DNA from: Chitinophagaceae bacterium | Lineage (GTDB): Bacteria; Bacteroidota; Bacteroidia; Chitinophagales; Chitinophagaceae | NCBI GenBank assembly: GCA_947459455.1 | Contig: CANHEC010000072.1 | Location: 1-8,236, forward strand | DNA length: 8,236 nt | Direction of reading: 5' to 3' | Shown: positions 6,724-8,236 of the stretch, in pieces | Position numbering within the stretch: position 1 is the first letter of the stretch | Layout: each line of letters begins with the position of its first letter | Program-made: the position numbers and the translations under genes | The notes under the pieces: generated by a model | What the model was told of the DNA's origin: nothing | The model's input: the letters and a program-made list of their open reading frames with translations, nothing else | Database searches by the model: none

Positions 6724-6829
6724 CGGCGAGGCGGTAAGCGGATTGGGATAGAGGCTACAAAAAGATGGAGACAGACCGCCCTGCATGGACGGCGCACCGG
6801 GCCGGCTGAGGACAGAAGGCCTGCGCTAG

Positions 6830-6860
6830 TTGGCACCTTCAACACATATAGTTATCTTAT
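6830..6860 (+). promoter_or_regulatory. Weak candidate promoter for the LytTR operon
   Basis: TTG (6830-6832) and TATCTTAT (6853-6860) are 20 nt apart, the spacing expected of Bacteroidota -33/-7 elements. The -7 box matches only four of six fixed positions. It would leave a leader of about 30 nt before the GTG at 6898. The region is the only AT-rich part near the operon start. Confidence 0.2.
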
Positions 6861-6897
6861 GCCCTGTTTCCGAAAACCTTAAACTCCAAGTTAGCCT

Positions 6898-7641
6898 GTG
6901 GCAGCAGCAGTGAAAATACTGGTGGTGGAAGATGAGATGATCATCGGGGCCAAGATATCCATGCAACTAACAGCGTTGGGCTACGAGGTGACCGGCGTGC
7001 TGCCCCGTGGCGAGGAAGCGCTGCTGCACCTCGAGCAAAACAAACCCGATATCGTATTGCTCGACATCCAACTGCGAGGCACACTTGATGGCATCGAAAC
7101 AGCACACCGCATCCGCCTGAAAGCCGATATACCGATCATTTATCTCACCGCCAATTCAGACGAAGCCACCTTTAACCGGGCAAAGTCCACCCGTCCGCAT
7201 GCATTTATTGCCAAGCCCTTCAAGCAAGTTGACCTGCACCGGGCCATCGAACTGACCATCAGCCGCATGGCTGAAGATGCCACTGGCTCTATTGATGCAA
7301 ACGAGGGAGACGAACAACCCTACATTTTGAGCGACCGTATTTTCATTCGGCACAAAGAGAAAATGCTCAAGCTGATGCTGGCCGATATTCATTTTATTGA
7401 GGCTGACCGCAACTATAGCCGCATTTTCACCGCCGGCAAGGAATACCTGCTAGCCATTACGCTCAAAACAATTGAGCAAAAATTACCGCAACAGCTATTT
7501 CAACGGGTACACCGCTCCTATATCATCCACCTGCTGCATGTAGAAGAGGTGGGTGAGCAGCAGGTGCGGGTGGGCACGAAATCTATTCCGCTGGGGCAGG
7601 GCATGCGAGAGCAACTAATGCAACGGATGCAAACGCTATAA
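6898..7641 (+). CDS. LytTR-family response regulator (REC + LytTR DNA-binding)
   Basis: A 247-residue two-component response regulator of the LytR/AlgR class, acting in the cytoplasm as a transcription factor. The receiver domain spans about residues 5-122, with acidic pocket E11/D12 (VVEDE), phospho-acceptor D56 in VLLDIQL, T84 (YLTANSD) and K106 (AKPF), so all switch residues are present. A linker of about 25 residues leads to a LytTR domain at about 147-244, with ADIHFIEADRNYSRI (162-176) and the hallmark FQRVHRSYIIHL (201-212). The start is GTG: an in-frame TAG at 6892-6894 lies two codons upstream. GTG 6910 (VKILVVEDE) is an equally plausible start that loses four residues; the first ATG (6934) would cut the domain. 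The TPR gene follows after 13 nt, so the two should be co-transcribed. Confidence 0.95.
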   Translation: MAAAVKILVVEDEMIIGAKISMQLTALGYEVTGVLPRGEEALLHLEQNKPDIVLLDIQLRGTLDGIETAHRIRLKADIPIIYLTANSDEATFNRAKSTRPHAFIAKPFKQVDLHRAIELTISRMAEDATGSIDANEGDEQPYILSDRIFIRHKEKMLKLMLADIHFIEADRNYSRIFTAGKEYLLAITLKTIEQKLPQQLFQRVHRSYIIHLLHVEEVGEQQVRVGTKSIPLGQGMREQLMQRMQTL

Positions 7642-7654
7642 AAGAATCGGCAAC

Positions 7655-8236
7655 ATGCGAATACGGTTAACTGGTTGCTTTCTGGCTTTTTCGCTTTGCC
7701 TGTTACAGCCTTTGGTAGCACAGCAAACCGATCAACAAATAGCTGATTCGCTTATACAATTGCTACCGGCTGCCAAAGAAGACAGTAACAAAGTAAAACT
7801 GTATGCCCGTGTGATGTTGGCACACTTGTACTACCTGCCAGCCCGCGGCCTTACCTATGCCCGCCCTGCCCTGGCGCTGACACAACAACTACAATGGCAA
7901 CCAGGCATGGCACTGATTAAGCACCGGATGGCCAGGCTGAGCTGGCGATTGGCCAAATTTGACGAAGCCCTCGCCTTACACCAGGAAGCATTGACGCTTT
8001 ACAAACAACTTGGGCATCAGTCGGCCATGGGCAAGGTGATGATAGAAATAGGACAAGACTACCTGGATGGCGGCCAACTGGAGCCAGCTAAAAAAACACT
8101 GCTTTCAGCGCTTGCGTACAACAAGGCTATTAACCATACCGACAACATGGCCACGGCATACGATGTGCTTGCTTACCTGTACGATTTGGAAGGGAATAAC
8201 GCTGCAGCCACCCAAACAGCCTACGACTATTTGAAA
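7655..8236 (+). CDS. Secreted TPR-repeat protein, probable N-terminus of sensor histidine kinase (cut by window edge)
   Basis: 194 codons starting at ATG 7655 and still open at the right edge. Residues 1-22 form a Sec signal peptide: basic MRIR, hydrophobic core to about 20, likely cleavage near VA/QQ. Cys8 lies too early to be a lipobox. The mature part is all-helical with tetratricopeptide-like pairs at about 46-80, 86-120 (FDEALALHQEALTLYKQLG is a clear TPR helix), 125-160 and 166 onward. In Bacteroidota, secreted TPR domains directly after a LytTR regulator are usually the periplasmic sensor part of a histidine kinase with one membrane helix and a cytoplasmic kinase domain. That end lies outside the window, so the kinase assignment is inference. 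Sharing a 13-nt junction with the regulator supports a cognate pair. It could instead be a stand-alone TPR protein. Confidence 0.85.
   Translation, partial: MRIRLTGCFLAFSLCLLQPLVAQQTDQQIADSLIQLLPAAKEDSNKVKLYARVMLAHLYYLPARGLTYARPALALTQQLQWQPGMALIKHRMARLSWRLAKFDEALALHQEALTLYKQLGHQSAMGKVMIEIGQDYLDGGQLEPAKKTLLSALAYNKAINHTDNMATAYDVLAYLYDLEGNNAAATQTAYDYLK

Larger units (their letters stand above)
6377..6897. other. Divergent intergenic region between orphan gene and signalling operon
   Basis: A 521-nt gap between two divergent genes. The part nearest the orphan is GC-rich and contains a short open frame on the minus strand (6485 leftward, beginning MADANERRLTIARAARW) that reads coding-like but matches nothing I know and soon becomes incoherent. 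GCATGC occurs twice (6542-6547 and 6557-6562) as a 6-bp stem with a 9-nt loop. The middle is a run of hairpins, listed separately. GGCGGT (6730-6735) and ACCGCC (6775-6780) could pair around a 39-nt purine-rich loop. The last 75 nt are AT-richer and should hold the promoter of the response regulator. Frames on both strands have no family features. Confidence 0.5.

Noticed and set aside
6591..6840. Integron attC sites or a CRISPR array
   Set aside because: The hairpins differ from each other and have no regular repeat-spacer pattern or convincing paired core sites, and no integrase or cas gene is in the window.
6472..6882. A 136-codon plus-strand frame before the regulator
   Set aside because: It is Arg/Pro/Cys-rich, runs through the hairpin cluster, and has no family features.

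Overview
The window looks like chromosomal DNA of a member of the Bacteroidota, probably the Chitinophagaceae or relatives. The evidence is the gene set and its order: a DUF3822-type protein directly before rsmD, and a LytTR response regulator followed by a secreted TPR protein. Start codons lack clear Shine-Dalgarno sequences, and some have Bacteroidota-type TAnnTTTG promoter elements upstream. Genus-level placement is inference.

Layout. Positions 1-5467 carry one compact leftward gene series. In transcription order it is: DUF3822-like protein (5467-4655), 16S rRNA methyltransferase rsmD (4658-4110), 5-formyltetrahydrofolate cyclo-ligase (4100-3507), lipid A 4'-kinase lpxK (3517-2426), RNase R (2454-382), then after a 78-nt gap the N-terminal 101 codons of a formimidoylglutamase-like ureohydrolase (303-1, running off the left edge). 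Junctions within the first five genes are a 4-nt overlap, a 9-nt gap, an 11-nt overlap and a 29-nt overlap, so this is almost certainly one operon. It mixes ribosome maturation, folate salvage, lipid A synthesis and RNA decay.

Positions 5468-6897 are a mostly non-coding, compositionally uneven block. From left to right it holds a GC-rich palindrome-bearing segment, an AT-richer stretch with GTAC motifs about 40 bp apart, a low-GC orphan two-helix membrane protein gene on the minus strand (6376-5939), and a GC-rich run of at least five consecutive stem-loops (6591-6723). It looks like an accessory insertion between two conserved blocks.

Positions 6898-8236 carry a rightward signalling operon. 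A GTG-started LytR/AlgR-type response regulator (REC plus LytTR DNA-binding domain) is followed 13 nt later by a secreted TPR-repeat protein cut by the right edge, probably the sensor end of its partner histidine kinase.

The points most worth a second look are a Gly in place of the Asp/Asn of the (D/N)PPY catalytic motif of RsmD, the ~40-bp GTAC phasing, the hairpin cluster, the low-GC orphan, and two TAnnTTTG elements that lie only 3-5 nt before start codons. No complete undescribed system could be demonstrated.
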